DNA of 64,000 bases from Colius striatus (GCF_028858725.1 NC_084762.1:6705374-6769373), one strand, 5' to 3'. Shown: positions 19,801-33,312, counted from the first letter of the stretch. A program made the numbers and translations. The notes: generated from the letters alone by a model not told the origin.

Positions 19801-21319
19801 TGAAATACTGTATGGGGTTGTGCAGATGGTTACTTTTGTTAGACTTCATGAATTGTCAGTCAGCTTTCACAATTGTTTGATTGCTGCAGGAGTCTCCAGA
19901 TGGGAACTTTGAGCTGTCCTGGAGATCCTGCCAGGCAGCTCCTGCTGTGCCCAGACCAACTGATAACGTTTCAGTGTCTAGATTAACATCCTGGGTGATG
20001 AATTATGGCCATCTCGGAGACTTTGAGGGGAGGGGTCTGATATAACATTGATCAAAGTGTGCAGAAGCCCTACTTGGGGACTAAAGGAATTGTCTTCCAG
20101 AGCTGTGAAACTCATCACAGCCTGCTATGGGAAGGGCTTAATGCCACATCTCTTCTGGATAAGCTGTGAGAAAGGCTACAGCCTGCTGCTGGTGGCAAAA
20201 CACAGAAAGCCCTCTTGAAATTCTTGGTGTGTTGACTGAATCTCATAATAGTAAGAGGGAACAAAACAAATGGGTTCTGACCTCTGGAGGCAATGAGGGG
20301 TTGGCACACACGATGGGGAAATGATGGCACTCACAAGGCAGGCAGAACAAGGAGTCCAGTGAACTGCAGACTGAAGGCAAGGTGGAAGGAAGTCAAGGCT
20401 TTTGTTTCTAAGAATACAGGTCCCAAGATGAAGCTCAAAGGATGGGAGCTGATGGTAGGAAGAGGTGGAAAGGAAAATGGGAACTTGGGGTTAGGGCTTC
20501 TGGACTTTGCCTAACTCTGGGAGAGCAGTAATACATCTCTGCTGGTTAAGGACACCTGAAGTCAGACTTACTGAATGCTGTTCCCAGCTCCTGCCTGCTG
20601 GGTTACCTGAGTTACAGCTCAGGAGTTTGCTCTGTGTCCAGATTTCTCATCAGTGATATTTCCACCCATTGAACAAAACTGATTCTTGGTGGTGGGTGGA
20701 CAGTTACCTTCTCCTCTTGAGGTCCCACCATTCCTTTGGCCAGTGCCACCTGGCATCCCTCAGATACCATGTGCCATAAACTCATCTCTCTCCCACAGTG
20801 ACAGAAGGAAAGGACAGAGGCATCCTGTTACAGTCAGGTCTCTGCCAGCCCTGTCCCATTAATGGCATGTCCTTGTGCAGCCAGGAAGCAGTGGGAGGGT
20901 GGCAGGTTGCTCAGGGGCAGGGCAGAATCACTGCCTATTGTGCCTCCCACTTAATCCCCAAATTTCCATTATGGGAGCAGCACAGAAAAGACCAACCAGT
21001 TCAGCAGTTCCTGGGGTAGCCCAGCAACAGTAAACTCAAACAGAGATTGGCAATGGCTACCTCCAAAGACATGCAGAGGCTCACCAGAAGGTCCCTCTGC
21101 CCTCACCTCCTCCAGCACTGGGAATAGAAGCCATTCAACCTTCCTGCTGAAGCCCACTCCTGCCTTGCTACCAGCAATACCTGACCCTGCAGCTGTTTGA
21201 TAAACAGTTGTGGTGGCATAAAGGTGCTGCAGATTTCTCTGAAGCCCTGTGAGCTGTATGGGTGTGAGAGAGAGGAACCTGAGGACACAAGTGCATGTCA
21301 CTTCTTGCTACTGCTCCCC

Positions 21320-21670
21320 AGAGAGTAGGAGGATGAGGGGAAACATGATTACTCTCTGCAACTCCCTGGAAGGAGGTTGTAGGGAGTCAGTCTCTTCTCC
21401 CAAGTGATGAGTGGTAGGATGAGGAGAAATGGCCTCAGGCTGCACCAGGTGAGGTTTAGATTGGAGATGAGGAAGATTGTTTTCGCTGAGAGAGTTGTCA
21501 GACACTGTCCCAGGCTGCCCAGGCAGATGATGGAGTCCCCATCCCTGCAGATATTGAAAAGCTGTGCAGCTGAGGTACATGGGTCAGTGGTGGGCTTGGC
21601 TGGGTGAGGAGAGGGGTTGGACTCCATGAGCTTAAAGTCCTTTTCCCAACCCAAACTGTTCTATGATTCC
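21320..21670 (+). mobile_element. CR1 LINE 3' region
   Basis: Blocks 'gaggggaaacatgattactc', 'aatggcctcaggctgcacca', 'ggtttagattggagatgagg' and 'gtccccatccctgcagatat' appear in CR1 order, and the copy ends 'ctgttctatgattcc'. Confidence 0.9.
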
Positions 21671-23849
21671 ATCAGTGGTGCAAGGAAATGAACCAATTCA
21701 AATGAGTCATGACTGAAAGACAATAGCACCTCTCCAATCCAGCTGAAAGGGGCCCAAAGGTATGGAGGCTTACCATCTGCTGATCTTGCTCAGTTTTAGG
21801 GATTTGGGCACTGAAGCACATCCACATCCATGAGCCTCAGGGAACTGGCCCATAGGTTACACAGGGCTTAGCATATCATGAAAGTACAAGTGATTAAATG
21901 TGTTTTGTTTCCTACCAAGAGGGTTGAGCAGCAGAAGTTATCTGGAGAGGGGTGCAAGGAAAAGCAGAGAGAGGCTCTGAAGAGAGAATGGTCAGAAATT
22001 ATGCCTGCCTAAGATGCCCCTGGGGAAGGCAATTGTGAACTAGCTCTGTGTTTGGCAATCTCTGCAAGATTTACTGTCCTGAAGAGGAAGATGAAGTAAT
22101 TCCTCAAGGCAAAGTGTCAGCTGCAGCAACTGTTGATAGCAGAACAAGGGGATGTGAAAGCTGTCACTGCCTGGCTTTGGAGAGAGAAGCTTCAGCAGAT
22201 GTCAGCCAACATCCCCATGTTCCCATTCCTGCTCTGTTTCCATCTCCTGCTACTCCAGTGGAAGACTACTGGCTGAGCTGGGGAAAAGGAAAAAGTGGCT
22301 CAGAGCTGCCTGTTCAAGCATCTGACATCTCAGTAGCTTCTAGTCATGATAACAGGACTACTTTGCCTGAAGCCAGCTCTATATAGGTGGATATCAGACA
22401 CAAGCTAAAAACCAGATTGTTTTATCACTTAAGGTAAATTTTCTCCTAAGCACCTCACCTAAATCAATCTGTTCAGTCACAGATCATGTTTCCCACTAAA
22501 AAATCTGTCAGCAAAGCTCAAGTGGAAGGTGCATTCAGTCAGAGTTAGCACACAGGAGCTGGCTATGACAGCCCAGAGTGGGAGCAGGAGCCTTGTGTGA
22601 TTCCACCCTGAAACATCAGAGCCAGCCAGGGACATGAGTCCTTGATGGGAGAGTAGCTTGTAAACAGCAAAGAAGGGTTAAAAGTGCAATTACTCTGTGT
22701 GCCAACTGTGACCACCTTCTGTCATCACCCTGGGACAGGCCAAATCCCCCTTCCTCCCTTGCTTGCACAAAGCTGGGCCAAGGTACAGGGCTTATAAACA
22801 TGCCCAGCTGCCTGTCAGCCCAGGGGAAAAACAACAAACAGACCCACAGCAACGGGCAGGCCTGTATATATATGGGCAAGGGCAGACTATTGGCTGGGGA
22901 AGCTGGCTGTCAGACCTTGGATGGATCGTAGTAGGGAAGTCAAGGGTAGGAGAGAATCCTTATGGGGTTTAACAGTGGTCACTTCACTTGTTGTGGTCAG
23001 CACTGACACAGATAGCCCAGCACAGCATAAGGAGGAGTGAAATGATAGCACAGGCAGCAAAGTACTGTCCAACCCAAGCTCCAGGATGTGCCAAACACTG
23101 AGGCAGTTCCTTTGCTCTCACTATCTAAGGCATTTCCCTCTGGTTCATGCATCTCCACTCAGGGATATAGAATAGAGTTAGAAAAAGGCTAAAACTTCAT
23201 GACCCCTTGCAAGCCAGTGATGAGATATTTTCTGATCCAGTCACTTTCAGTCCTGCAGCTCTTTGTCCTTTGATATGACAATGGGACTTCATGATTTCTC
23301 ATGGTTTCTCAGCTACAGGCAGCTGTAGAAGACATCAGCTGTGTTGCAGCTGCCAGCAACATGCTCTTGCACGAGTAGGAATGAAAGGTAACAAATTGCC
23401 CCCATCTTTATCTCCCAATTATTGTTTCTTTCCATCCCTATTCTCGAAGGACAGTTATTCAGAACAGGTTGTATTGTGGTTCCTATCAAAGCTCTGACCT
23501 GCTTTGTTTTTGAAATGAAAGTCAAAACTCAAGAACAAGCAGTGTAGGAGGCACTATGCATAGGCACTATGCAGTCTTGCTTCTGCTTCTACCATATTCC
23601 CTGGCCTGAGGTGCCTTCCTCCACTCAATTTTGGGATCTGGTGCTCAGTCCCCCTGCACTCTCAAGACTTGACACCAGTGTGCAGAGTGGAAAGGGTCAC
23701 ACAGGATGGTCAGACTGTGCTCTTGTTCAGGAGACAAGGCGGTGAGGGAATTCTGGGGAATAGGGAGAATGACTCCTTGGCTACCCTTCCTAAGGAACTT
23801 CAGTCATGGTCACAGTAACGATAGTTATCAGAGATTAAGTGGGAAGGGG

Positions 23850-24007
23850 TGGAATGTTTTGGAGTCCCCATCCCTGGAAATATTTAAAGCCATATAGATA
23901 AAGTGCTGAGGGACATGGTTCAGTGATGGGCTTGGCAGTGTGAGGGGAGCGGTTGGACTTGATATTAAAGGTCTTTCCCAACCAAAACGATTCTATGATT
24001 CTATTCA
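23850..24007 (+). mobile_element. CR1 LINE 3' end
   Basis: It runs from 'ggagtccccatccctggaaa' through 'tgctgagggacatggttcag' to 'aaaacgattctatgattcta'. It is the same subfamily as 21320-21670 and as the piece nested at about 3726-3838. Confidence 0.88.
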
Positions 24008-25040
24008 GGAGCCATGTGGAATGTGCAGTGCAGAAGAGGGAGAAGAACCCATAGTGAGATACACAAGGGGATTCAGAAACTGACTATACATCCTACCAAA
24101 AGCCATGGCAAGAGGGCAATAAGGCCTGGATTCACTTTTCTTGTGTGCAGTCACTGCAGCCAGAACTGGCAAGCTCTGTAATTACCCAATTTATCTCTTC
24201 ATTCCACCCCGGAGAGGACTGAAGTACCACATCTTTCCCTCCCCTTTGGAGCCACCTGATGCCTCTTTGGGGATGACACCAGATCCACCCCATACCTTGT
24301 GCCCACATGAGCTGAAGTGTTGCCCTTTGCTGCCCTGGGAGCCTGGCCAGCTCTGCTGCAAGCCAGGGCTGCAAAGGGCCAGCGTGGCTGCACGCAGCTC
24401 CCTTCCATTCAGACACTCCCAGCAGCTGCTGCGGGGGTGATAGGGACAAGCAGATCTCTTTTCAGACCCCCTGGGGATAGACTTCAACAGGTCTGTTTAT
24501 TCATTGATTTAAGAAATCCATTTGTAATGATGATTAAGCCATACAGGGGGAAAAAAGATCCCAGGCTGGGTACTTGTCTCGGAGCAGGGCTTTTGCCACT
24601 GTCCACTCCTCCATGATGCAGTCACAGTGCTGATTTCAGCTCTCTAGCTACATATTACACCACTTTTCAGCAGTAGAAGATCTCTCTGTCAAACTCTCAG
24701 AGCTCTGTGGTAAAGGAGACAGCAAAACGATCGTGTTTGTCACCACTGCTTACCACCAAGAGCCTCTGTCACACCCTCTTTGTCAAGCAGCACCGAATCC
24801 TCAGTCCTCATCAGCATGATTGGATCCTGCAAAAAACCAGCCTTGGTCCTGATGGAATCAGACAGTTTGAGCTGTTTTCCCTTAAAAATTTGCTAACTGT
24901 TTCTTGTCAAGCCAGTTTAGCATCGTGTGTCCAGCTCTGCTGAGATCACTGCCTGCCACGCTGAGCAGTTCCAGAGCAGAGATACTGGGAGCCTCACACA
25001 TCTCCATCTGCAACACAGAGTGTCCTCAAAGTGAAAAAAG

Positions 25041-25110
25041 ATCACAGAATCACAGCATGGCTGAAGCTGGGCAGGGTCTCTGGAGATTGCCTAGTCCACT
25101 GTCTGTGCAT
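25041..25110 (-). mobile_element. CR1 3'-end fragment
   Basis: 'atcacagaatcacagcatgg' then 'ctgaagctgggcagggtctc' and 'ggagattgcctagtccact' match an inverted CR1 terminus. Confidence 0.7.
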
Positions 25111-25423
25111 CTATCACCTGGTCCTGAACACAAGGAAATGGGTAGAAATGCACAGCAGTGGGTAGGTTACAATGTGCAGCTCCCTGTGACTCTTTCCAAC
25201 ACCTCACCTCCATTGCCACCACCACCTTTTTGGTGTCATCACCCATCCCCAGTTATCATCTGCATCCACATGATGGGGGATGCTCAGCTCCTCCAACCTG
25301 CTGCCCTTCAAGACTCCTGTTGGAAGCCCTAGCAGCATCTGAGGCTGTTCCCTGCCTCATGCAGGTTGTCCTGAGACAGTCACGGGCTCTGCTCTCCCAT
25401 AACAAATGAGTCCCCACAGGCAT

Positions 25424-25429
25424 TTTATT
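25424..25429 (-). terminator. Polyadenylation signal of the SBK2-like kinase gene
   Basis: The plus strand TTTATT reads AATAAA on the minus strand. It lies about 394 nt beyond the kinase stop codon and is the first canonical hexamer I see there. Confidence 0.55.
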
Positions 25430-25822
25430 ATGAGTAAAAGAGCTACATACAGAAACACAAAAGTACATATTCTACTCTATTTCAAAGACCAGGTAGGTGC
25501 TGCAGCCCATAGAAAGCACCCCGGAGACCCTCTGGTCAGGAAGCAGATGGCTGCTTCACATCTGTACAGACATTTCCAAGAGAAAGGAAAGTTTTCAAGC
25601 CCTGAGGCAGCACAAGGTGGTGGCACTGGGCAGCACGGCGCCAAGGGTCGAGGACCATCAGCTGTGGAGGGAGCCTGGCTCCACGGCAGCAGGGACAGCA
25701 CTGCAGAGAAGTTGTTCTCTGGCTCACCGTGACCTCTTGCACCTTGTCCACCGTGATGCCCCAACCACCAAAGATCCTTGCGAGGTGAAACCCACCTTCC
25801 CTCCTCCAGTGGGGAGCAGGGC

Positions 25823-27680
25823 CTAGGGCTCCACCGCAGCCCCCTCGCTGCGCCCGTCCTCCAGCCGCCAAGGGCAGTTGACGTAGCGCAGGGCCCCGCT
25901 GACAGGGCCGCGCTTGGCGGGATCCAGGGCCAGCAAGCTCCGCAGCATCAGGGCTGCCTCTGCTGTCAGGCGCTTCCAGTGGCGGGGCAGGTCCTCCTCC
26001 AGGCCCGTCTCCTGCCACAGCATGAAGTCCTCAAAGAAGGGGTCGTCTGGCAGGCTCTGCTCCCAAGGGAAGTAGCCAGTCAGCAGGCAGAACAGCAGCA
26101 CGCCGAAGGCCCAGGCGTCCAAGCTGGTGTCGATGGGCACCCCTTGGGCATCTGTGGTGTTGCTCAGCTCCGGGGCCGTGTAGGGGATTACTCCAGCCAC
26201 CAGCTTGAGCTTGGTACCCTTGGGCCTCGTGAGCCCAAAGTCAGTCAGTTTGATGCGTCGACACTCGGGGTCAAAAAGCAGCACGTTCTCCGGCTTGACG
26301 TCGCGGTACACGAGCCCTCGGCTGTGGATGAACTCCAGGGCGCTCACTAGCTGCTTTGCACAGTGCTTGGCAGCTGGCTCAGGAATCCCATCCTGCAAGG
26401 GGAGAAAGACAGGCAATACAGCATAGCCAGAGCCCCTTGGCAGCCCTGCCAGCTGGGCTTTCACCTGCATGCTCTGCACTGGGGAAGACCTTTCCACTTC
26501 TGGTCTTGCAAGCCTGAAGCTGCTTTCAGTGCTGCAGACTCTAGAGTCACTCACTGCCTATTGCTTTTACCTCCCTGACAGCCAAACGCTACAGTGCCAG
26601 CCACCATGGCCTTGCAGCAGCACTCACCCGGGGTTTGATGATAGAGATGAGGTCTTTGTGCAGTGCTGGTTCATAGAGGAAGCCATAGTACTGGCTGGAC
26701 TCGATGGCAATTCCAAACATACCAACGATGGCAGGGTGGGTGGCAAGGGACAGTGCCACGCAGTACTCATACAGGAAGGTGTGTAGCTTAGTACTGGCTT
26801 TGGGTAGCAGCTTGAGAGCCATAGGAGTCCCTGGGGATAGAGAGAATGGGTTAAACTCCTCTGAAAGTCACTCACACAAAGGCCAGACAGAGAGGTCATT
26901 GAGCAGTCATAGATCTGGACACTTAGTCACAAGCAGGGACACATCCTGTGGAGACCAGATCTAGGAGCAGGGACTGCTGTTGATGTGGGCTTTGAGCCAT
27001 TCAGTGCATGCACAGGAGCACTCAGCAAAGGAAGGGAAATTCAGCCTGAGCTGGAACAACTGGGGAAAGGTCAAGGGGCCAAGGTCTTGAGCATCCCCAC
27101 CTGGGACCATCACCTGTACTCATTACCCATGGGGCCGGGGGCACTATTTAAGCTAAGGCTTGGAGCTTCACTCCTTCTCTGAACTGTGTGGTGAGGGGCC
27201 TGTTTTCCATCATATTTATGCTGGTGAGTAGCCATCAACCCTACTGATCTTGATTTGTGCATTGGTTTTCCAACTTGACCTTGGACCTGCTTTATCACCG
27301 TAACCTTGCCTGATGTTCTGTGTTGCCCCGTGGCATCTGCTGTTCCCTGTCTGAAGAGGTCCCTGTCCTGTCAGACACCCTGGGGATTCCCCCACCATGC
27401 CTGGTTCCTGGCCCTAAGGAGCCACCAGCCCAACCAGTGCCCTGGTAAGCGAAGAGTAGGGAAGGTACAGCATCTCACAGAGCACAGTTGATTCCTTACC
27501 TCTCTGCCTGTGGGTCACTAGCATCACGTGGCCATACTTGCCCCTGCCCAGCTCCCGAATAACCTCATAGTGCTCAGCCACCTCAGCGTGCACCAGGCTC
27601 TGGGCTGTGATCTCCAGGAGCTCATCCAGTACGGTTGGTGCTGCTGTCCCTGCTGCTGCCACAGCTGAGCTCTCGGCCAT
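25823..27680 (-). CDS. SBK2-like serine/threonine protein kinase, complete, three coding exons
   Basis: Coding exons are 27680-27500, 26830-26628 and 26392-25823, all with GT/AG borders and a continuous frame. Together they encode 317 residues. The fold is a single kinase domain of the SH3-binding-domain kinase (SBK) family: glycine loop LGRGKYGHV (44-52), ATP lysine in MALKLL (Lys67), helix-C Glu82, catalytic loop LVYRDVKPEN (Asp159), DFG at 179-181 and PYTAPE at 198-203. The YRD in place of HRD is also found in human SBK2, as are LVTHRQ, GTPxALK, FLYE and LLFCLLTGYFPW. By memory it is nearer SBK2 than SBK1 or SBK3. All catalytic residues are present, so it should be active; substrates are unknown. 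The coding exon begins two bases after a good acceptor (TTTCTGCAG), so an untranslated exon probably lies upstream. It sits tail to tail with CCT5. I withhold a symbol because orthology to mammalian SBK2 is not shown. Confidence 0.93.
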
Positions 27681-30600
27681 TGCTGCAGAAACACCACAGC
27701 CCAGGTCAGGAACATTCCAATATGCACATGAGAACAAAAAACCCCAAACCCAAACCGATTGGACATGTTTCTGCCTCTGAGCACTCCCGCAGAGCATGTA
27801 TGAGCTCAGGATCATTTGACATGAAACATTCTGACTCACATGATTGATGCTTTTTTTTTTTGAGGGAGGGAATAGGATCTCAAGTTGCTAAAAAGGAAGA
27901 TATCACCCTGAGAAAATGAGTAGGAGCAGAAAGAATGGAGCTTTCCCCCTTTGTTATTACATTACTCTGTCTGTGACTGCAGTTTATTACAATCCCTTCA
28001 ACTCCCAATCGCCACTGCTGCTAAGCCTGGTCATTCTTAAGAATCCAGTAATTTAGTAACAATTATTTAAACCTAGGAGAACTACAAAAAGGCTGCTTTT
28101 ATACAGGAGACTGGGGCTACTTGTGTGACAGTTCCCATTCTTCTCCCTTCCCTTCTCTCTTAGATTGCATTGCTTAAATCTTACCCAATTTAGAAGTACC
28201 AAGTAATTGGCTCTTCTGCAAAGGCTTTGGCTTGGTGTGAGAGCTGACAGTGGTCAAAGTTAATAGAGTCCCCAGGGAGTTCAAGAATGAACAAGTGCAT
28301 GCATGGGAGGAGATGAATGGAAGGTTGAGGAGAAACTCCCAGTGGAAAATGGTCTGGAAAGTATTTTAGAGATTTTTGCTTTGATGTCCTCCTGTTTGCT
28401 GCCCAGCCGACACAGCCTGTGACATTCCACACATCAAGGGCATAGCAGAACCCACAGACAGACCCACTCTGACACCAACGTTTCCAAACTGCCTCTTTTA
28501 GGTGAAAAAGCCTTTTGAAGAGCCCTAGCTAGGAACATGGATGAAAAGCTAAATAGGGACTGGAACAACGGGAGAGATGCCTGCTTGTCTTGTGCAGGAC
28601 AGAGGAGATTTATACTTGTGGGAAAAGAATATATCAAAAGATCTCTTCCGTAAGACAGTGATTCTCCAATATTGAATTCATGGTTATTTACAAGTTCTTG
28701 ACAGCAAATGGTTCATGATCTTCTCAGATAACTTAATTCCTCAAACTTGAGTTTGAATTTCTTCCCTTGTGGGCTGGCCACCTGTTAGTGCTATACAACC
28801 CAAAGGTTAGAATCTTCTCCCTGCACCCACTTGATATATTATTCACTAATGATATAATTGTCAAATATCTCTTCATTGATCTGTTTTTATTTGTATTGAA
28901 TTGTTTATTATATGATTCACCTACTCTCTTTTTTTTGTATGATTTATTATGTCTCCTCTTTTTGCTGTGTGAAAACTCAGCTTCTCTGTATACTCTGAGT
29001 TCTCACTGCAGGTTTGAGAATCAAAGCATTTCAATCCAAGCCCTCTTGTGTCCCTCCACTCTGCACTTCAGGTGAATTGCAATATAGATGACAAGGATCT
29101 CTATGTCTAGCATGGCCTTGCTAGCAGGAGAGGGCAGGTTGTCTGTGACCAGAGCAGAGCATCAAAGTGAAATAGCCTGGTTGGAAAAACAGATTAGGCA
29201 GAGGGTATTGGTAGAGTGTGTTGAGAGTGGCGATCTTGTGTGTCTGATCAAGGCTCCACATGAGGGAAGCCTCTGCTGCAGTCACTCCAGAACAGTTTGC
29301 TGTCTTTGGCCCTTGCTGCCCTTGAAGAAAAAGATAATAAGACATGGAACTTAATCTTCAGAATTAATACTTCATACTTCAGAACTAACACTTCAGACAC
29401 TGAATTAGTACTTCAGAAAATAGCCAAAGCTGTCAGGTCTTTCTCTGAGATACCACTGCCACTATCTAGGAAGCTATGTGAGGGCCAAATTTGACTGACC
29501 ACAGGAGTGTGGCTGGGTGTTTTGAACCTACCTCTGCCACCTTCTGCTATCCTTCCTGTGCTTCATCCCTGCTAGAGGCAGAGAAATGTTTCAGCTGTCT
29601 CAGCTTCTCGTATCAAAGACGCTCCATTAAAAATGGCCTTGAGCATATGGCACATAGAGTCCATTTTCTTGTCTGACCTTCTACAGGGCTTTAACCCAGA
29701 CCAAATAACCAACCACATGTGGGGCACTTACAAAAAGGCATGCAGGCTTGATGCAAAGACAAATTTTTAGGTCAACTGTAAAAGCAAGAGTTAACATTCT
29801 GACTGTTACATATCCTAATCTGACCTTACCTAACTCACTGCAGGAGTTTCTCAGCTAGAGAAATGAGGTTTTTAGTGACTGTTATATTTCTCCCGACTCT
29901 TGCAGGGTTTATATGCACTGTGGTCAGAGGTATGACCACAGCCTATGAGAACATAGTTTTTAAACTACTTAGACTCCATAAAACTAACAAGATACAGCCT
30001 GAAACTTGGGCTATGTTTAACCAAACTTTTATTTAGGCTTCACAAACCGTCTGGCATGCTGTGCTTTAGTGGTGCCCACATCAATTAGTTTAAAAGCTTC
30101 CAGGAATTGTCATCCCATCTTGAATCTTGAGTAAACATCCCCATGCTCTCTGATCAAGAAACCTCTCAGTCTCCTTGTTGTTTCAATGCCTTCAAGCAAT
30201 CTTCTGCCAATTTCTCATTCCAAGGACTTTTGTCCAGCTCTCAGATCTGTTTTATTGCTCTTTTCTTAAGCCTCACCGTTTTTCTGCCTCTCACTGACTG
30301 CTTCTGTGATTCATTCATCTGGAATTACCCTCAGCCTCACACTGTGGCCCCAAGATCTCTTTTTGCAGGAGCTCTACACGAAGAATCTACATTGCCTTAT
30401 ACATCCATTACCAAATTACTGAGGGTTTTTTTGGTGGGGAAAAAGCTCCATTTCCTTTTCATGTCCCTCCCTGGGTGCTGCCTGCCTTGTGCCTCCCTGA
30501 ATTATTGTATTTTATTGCTGTACTCACCCTACACAATTCATTCTGTTAAATCCCGACTCTAATACTTTTACCTCTGTCAATGATCTAGAAGAAAGCACTG

Positions 30601-32089
30601 AAATCATCCAGAAAAGGTTTGTAAGTGGCACAAAATAGGTTTGAGTAGATAATGCATTGCATGGTAAAGCTGCTGCATGCACATACCCACATGCAAAAGC
30701 ATTTTAAATGACCAAAGAAGGCAGGAGTTTAGTCTGGCACTGAGTGACAGGAAAGAAATTGAAATGTCATATTAATCAGACAAATCCAAGTTCTTCATGC
30801 TGCTTTGTAGATAAAATGGGTACTGTTTAAACCCAGAAATGTAGATCTGGTATAGCCTCACTTCCTTTGCAAAGGAATATTAGGATGATATAGAATTGTG
30901 CTACAAATAATCCACAGTGATATTGAGACACATCTGAATGTTACAGAATGGAGTCTAAGGGAATTAAGGGTACAAGTGTTACTGATGTTGCAGACTCCAC
31001 TTCTGTATTCACTCTGCTGAAGAGAATGCCCACGTCAGACACAGCAAACATCATCTGTGAGAGGCAAGCTAGCACTTTCTAGGTGCTAAATTAAGAAAAT
31101 GAGCTTCACTGTGAACAATAAAACCCCCCAAAAAGATATAGCAGTTCAGCTTTACATAGACTATAACATAGATTATAACAAAAGAAGAGATCCATTCTGA
31201 GACAATGTGTGTCTCACAGCAAACTCCAGTTTCTGCAGAGGTTCCTGCACACAGATGCCCTGAGACAGTCTGAAATTTCATCTCTGAAAATCAGCTGAGT
31301 TAGGATAGCTGTATTTCTGAAGAGCTGGCCACCTGCTAATGACTTCTGCACTCCAACTGAGACTATCATGCACAAGAGGATTTGGTACTTTTACTAGAAA
31401 CGCATTCCTTCCATTTGCTCTGCTTGGCATTCTTGTTTCCTTTCTAATGATGCTTTTTGGAATGTTAAAACAAAAACCCCTAGATGTCAAAGCCTGCTTT
31501 CTCTAGGGTAAATTCCCTGAACTGTTCTGGAGATCTCTGTCAATAGAATTAGCTCTTGCATGTTTTCTGTCTTTATTAACAGCATGTGAGGTCACAATTC
31601 CACAAGTTTGCTGGGAAAAGGACTGGAGGAGAACTGTGAGAATGACAACAGGGACTGACAATTCCAAGGGAAACTTCCAGAGGAGCAGTGTTTTTTAGCT
31701 TATCAAATAGTAAAGGAGTGATTCTGTCATCCATATGTACCTTTACGGGTACTGAAACTTCACTAAAGAGGGCTCTCCAAATCACATAAAAGCATTATAG
31801 TGAAAGCAATAGCTGAAGTGAGGAGATTTCTACCCCAATTGTGGTGCAGATTTTGTGAAGAGGGATATTTGCCCCTAAAAATCTCATCAAACAGTGTGGA
31901 AGAATACCCCTCCGTCCCTCTTTTAACTCAGTAAGGGTGGGGTTTTTTTTCCACTCTAGTGCAAATCACATCTAATACAGTCAAGGGATCAGAACAGATT
32001 GTCACAGTGGTTGTTTCTGGCCTTATTGCCGATAGATTTATGAGCTTCTTGCTAAAGCTGGTCAGCAGGCTGGTGCTTAACCTCTCTGC

Positions 32090-32690
32090 AGGGAACCGTG
32101 TGACCGTCCCCTTAGCGGAACTCCGTCTTGCGCTTCTCGGGCAGAAACACCTACCAGCCTCCCAGCACAGAGCCCCACACACCTCTCCCCAGCAAGCAGT
32201 ACCTGTACTATGTCTGCACAGCAGCCTCCTCAGAACTGGGCAGCAGTCTCCCCTTCTACATCAAACCCTTTTCCCGACCAACCGGCAGCAGCGTCCCACC
32301 AGACGCACCCGGGCGCAACACAACGTTCTGGGGCAGAGCCACCCAAGGAGCTCACCATGGACCAGGTGTTGGGGTATGGGTGCACTCCACGTCGTGCCAG
32401 CAGCCACGCCAGGCTCTCCAAAACCAGCTTGTGAGGGATGGGTGCCCTTTTATGTGCCTATCCAGTCTCCTTCATCCCACCACGGCTGTAACCTCGTCCC
32501 ACGCTCGTTCACGGTCCGTCTGAAGGCTCTCACCTTCCCTGGCAGCGCAGCGGTGGCTGTGGGCTGCCTCGCTTCCCCCGCTGCAGCCTCTAGGCTGGGT
32601 TCAGCCTGTGCTGAGCAGCTGGAGGGGGCTGCCAGGAGTTACAGGGCCAAGCGTGACGCTCCGCCTCTTCCCCACGTCCCTGGTCCTGGG
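32090..32690. promoter_or_regulatory. Isolated CpG-rich patch (orphan CpG-island candidate)
   Basis: By eye about 30 CpG dinucleotides fall within 600 bp, while flanking kilobases are nearly free of them. It is 4.4 kb upstream of the kinase start and about 10 kb past the CMBL copy A stop. A 250-codon plus-strand frame through it (31959-32711) looks like a by-product of GC content. It may be a promoter of an untranslated kinase exon or of a non-coding transcript. Confidence 0.45.
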
Positions 32691-33211
32691 GGCATGCTGC
32701 CTGCCTGCTGAAGGTCACCCCTAGGAGGGAAGAGAAGAAGGGGAACAGGGGGAGGAATATCAGGTGGGGCTATCCATCCACCCTGCTTATGGAGGCAGAG
32801 GTGTTGCAGGCATTTGAGTGAGGTGGTAACTTCTGCTCTACCCATCATAAGCCCCAGGGACCCTTCAGCACACCCACCCTTTTCAGCCCTTCCCTTCAGC
32901 TTGGACTCTCGTTATAGCTCAGGGAGCAAAGCAGCTCCCCAGGCTGGTGCGTGGTTCTTGCTCTGGGGCCACGCCAAGCCAAAGCACATTGGCAGTGCTT
33001 AGGAAGACCGTGGGCTGTCAGCACTTGCTCTTGGCTACTGAAAGGGCCAAAGACATGTCAGTGCCTGTGTCAGTGAGCATGGGAGATCAGGCACAAACCA
33101 TAGCGGGCCCGATGGGTAAGACTTCCTCACATATACCAGAACTACAGAGCATTGGCAACTACAATAATGTACAGGCATTTCACCTATTCTCAGTGCCTTC
33201 ACCCAGACTAT

Positions 33212-33312
33212 ATTCACAGAATCTTAAGGGTTGGAAGGGACTTCAAAAGATCATCTAGTCCAACCCCCTTGCCAGAGCAGGGCCACCTAGAGTAGGTCAC
33301 ACAGGAACTCCA
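33212..33312 (-). mobile_element. CR1 3'-end fragment
   Basis: 'attcacagaatcttaagggt' then 'gttggaagggacttcaaaag' and 'gccagagcagggccacctag' match the inverted CR1 subfamily seen at 12244-12440. Confidence 0.88.

Larger units (their letters stand above)
12775..25400. other. Intergenic interval without a recognised gene
   Basis: No open frame here has a recognisable domain, and none links to another through plausible splice sites. Three CR1 pieces (21.3, 23.9 and 25.0 kb), a short CA-rich tract near 14.17 kb and a CTCF-type motif at 13829 are the only things I can name. A 12-bp unit (AGGCACTATGCA) is directly repeated at 23549 and 23562. Non-coding transcripts cannot be excluded. Confidence 0.6.

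Noticed and set aside
25778-26350. 190-codon plus-strand open frame
   Set aside because: It is the antisense of kinase exon 3, kept open by GC-rich codons. The minus strand has all kinase motifs.
31959-32711. 250-codon plus-strand open frame in the CpG-rich patch
   Set aside because: It has no domain, no plausible splice partner and a Pro/Ser/Arg-rich composition typical of GC-rich non-coding DNA.
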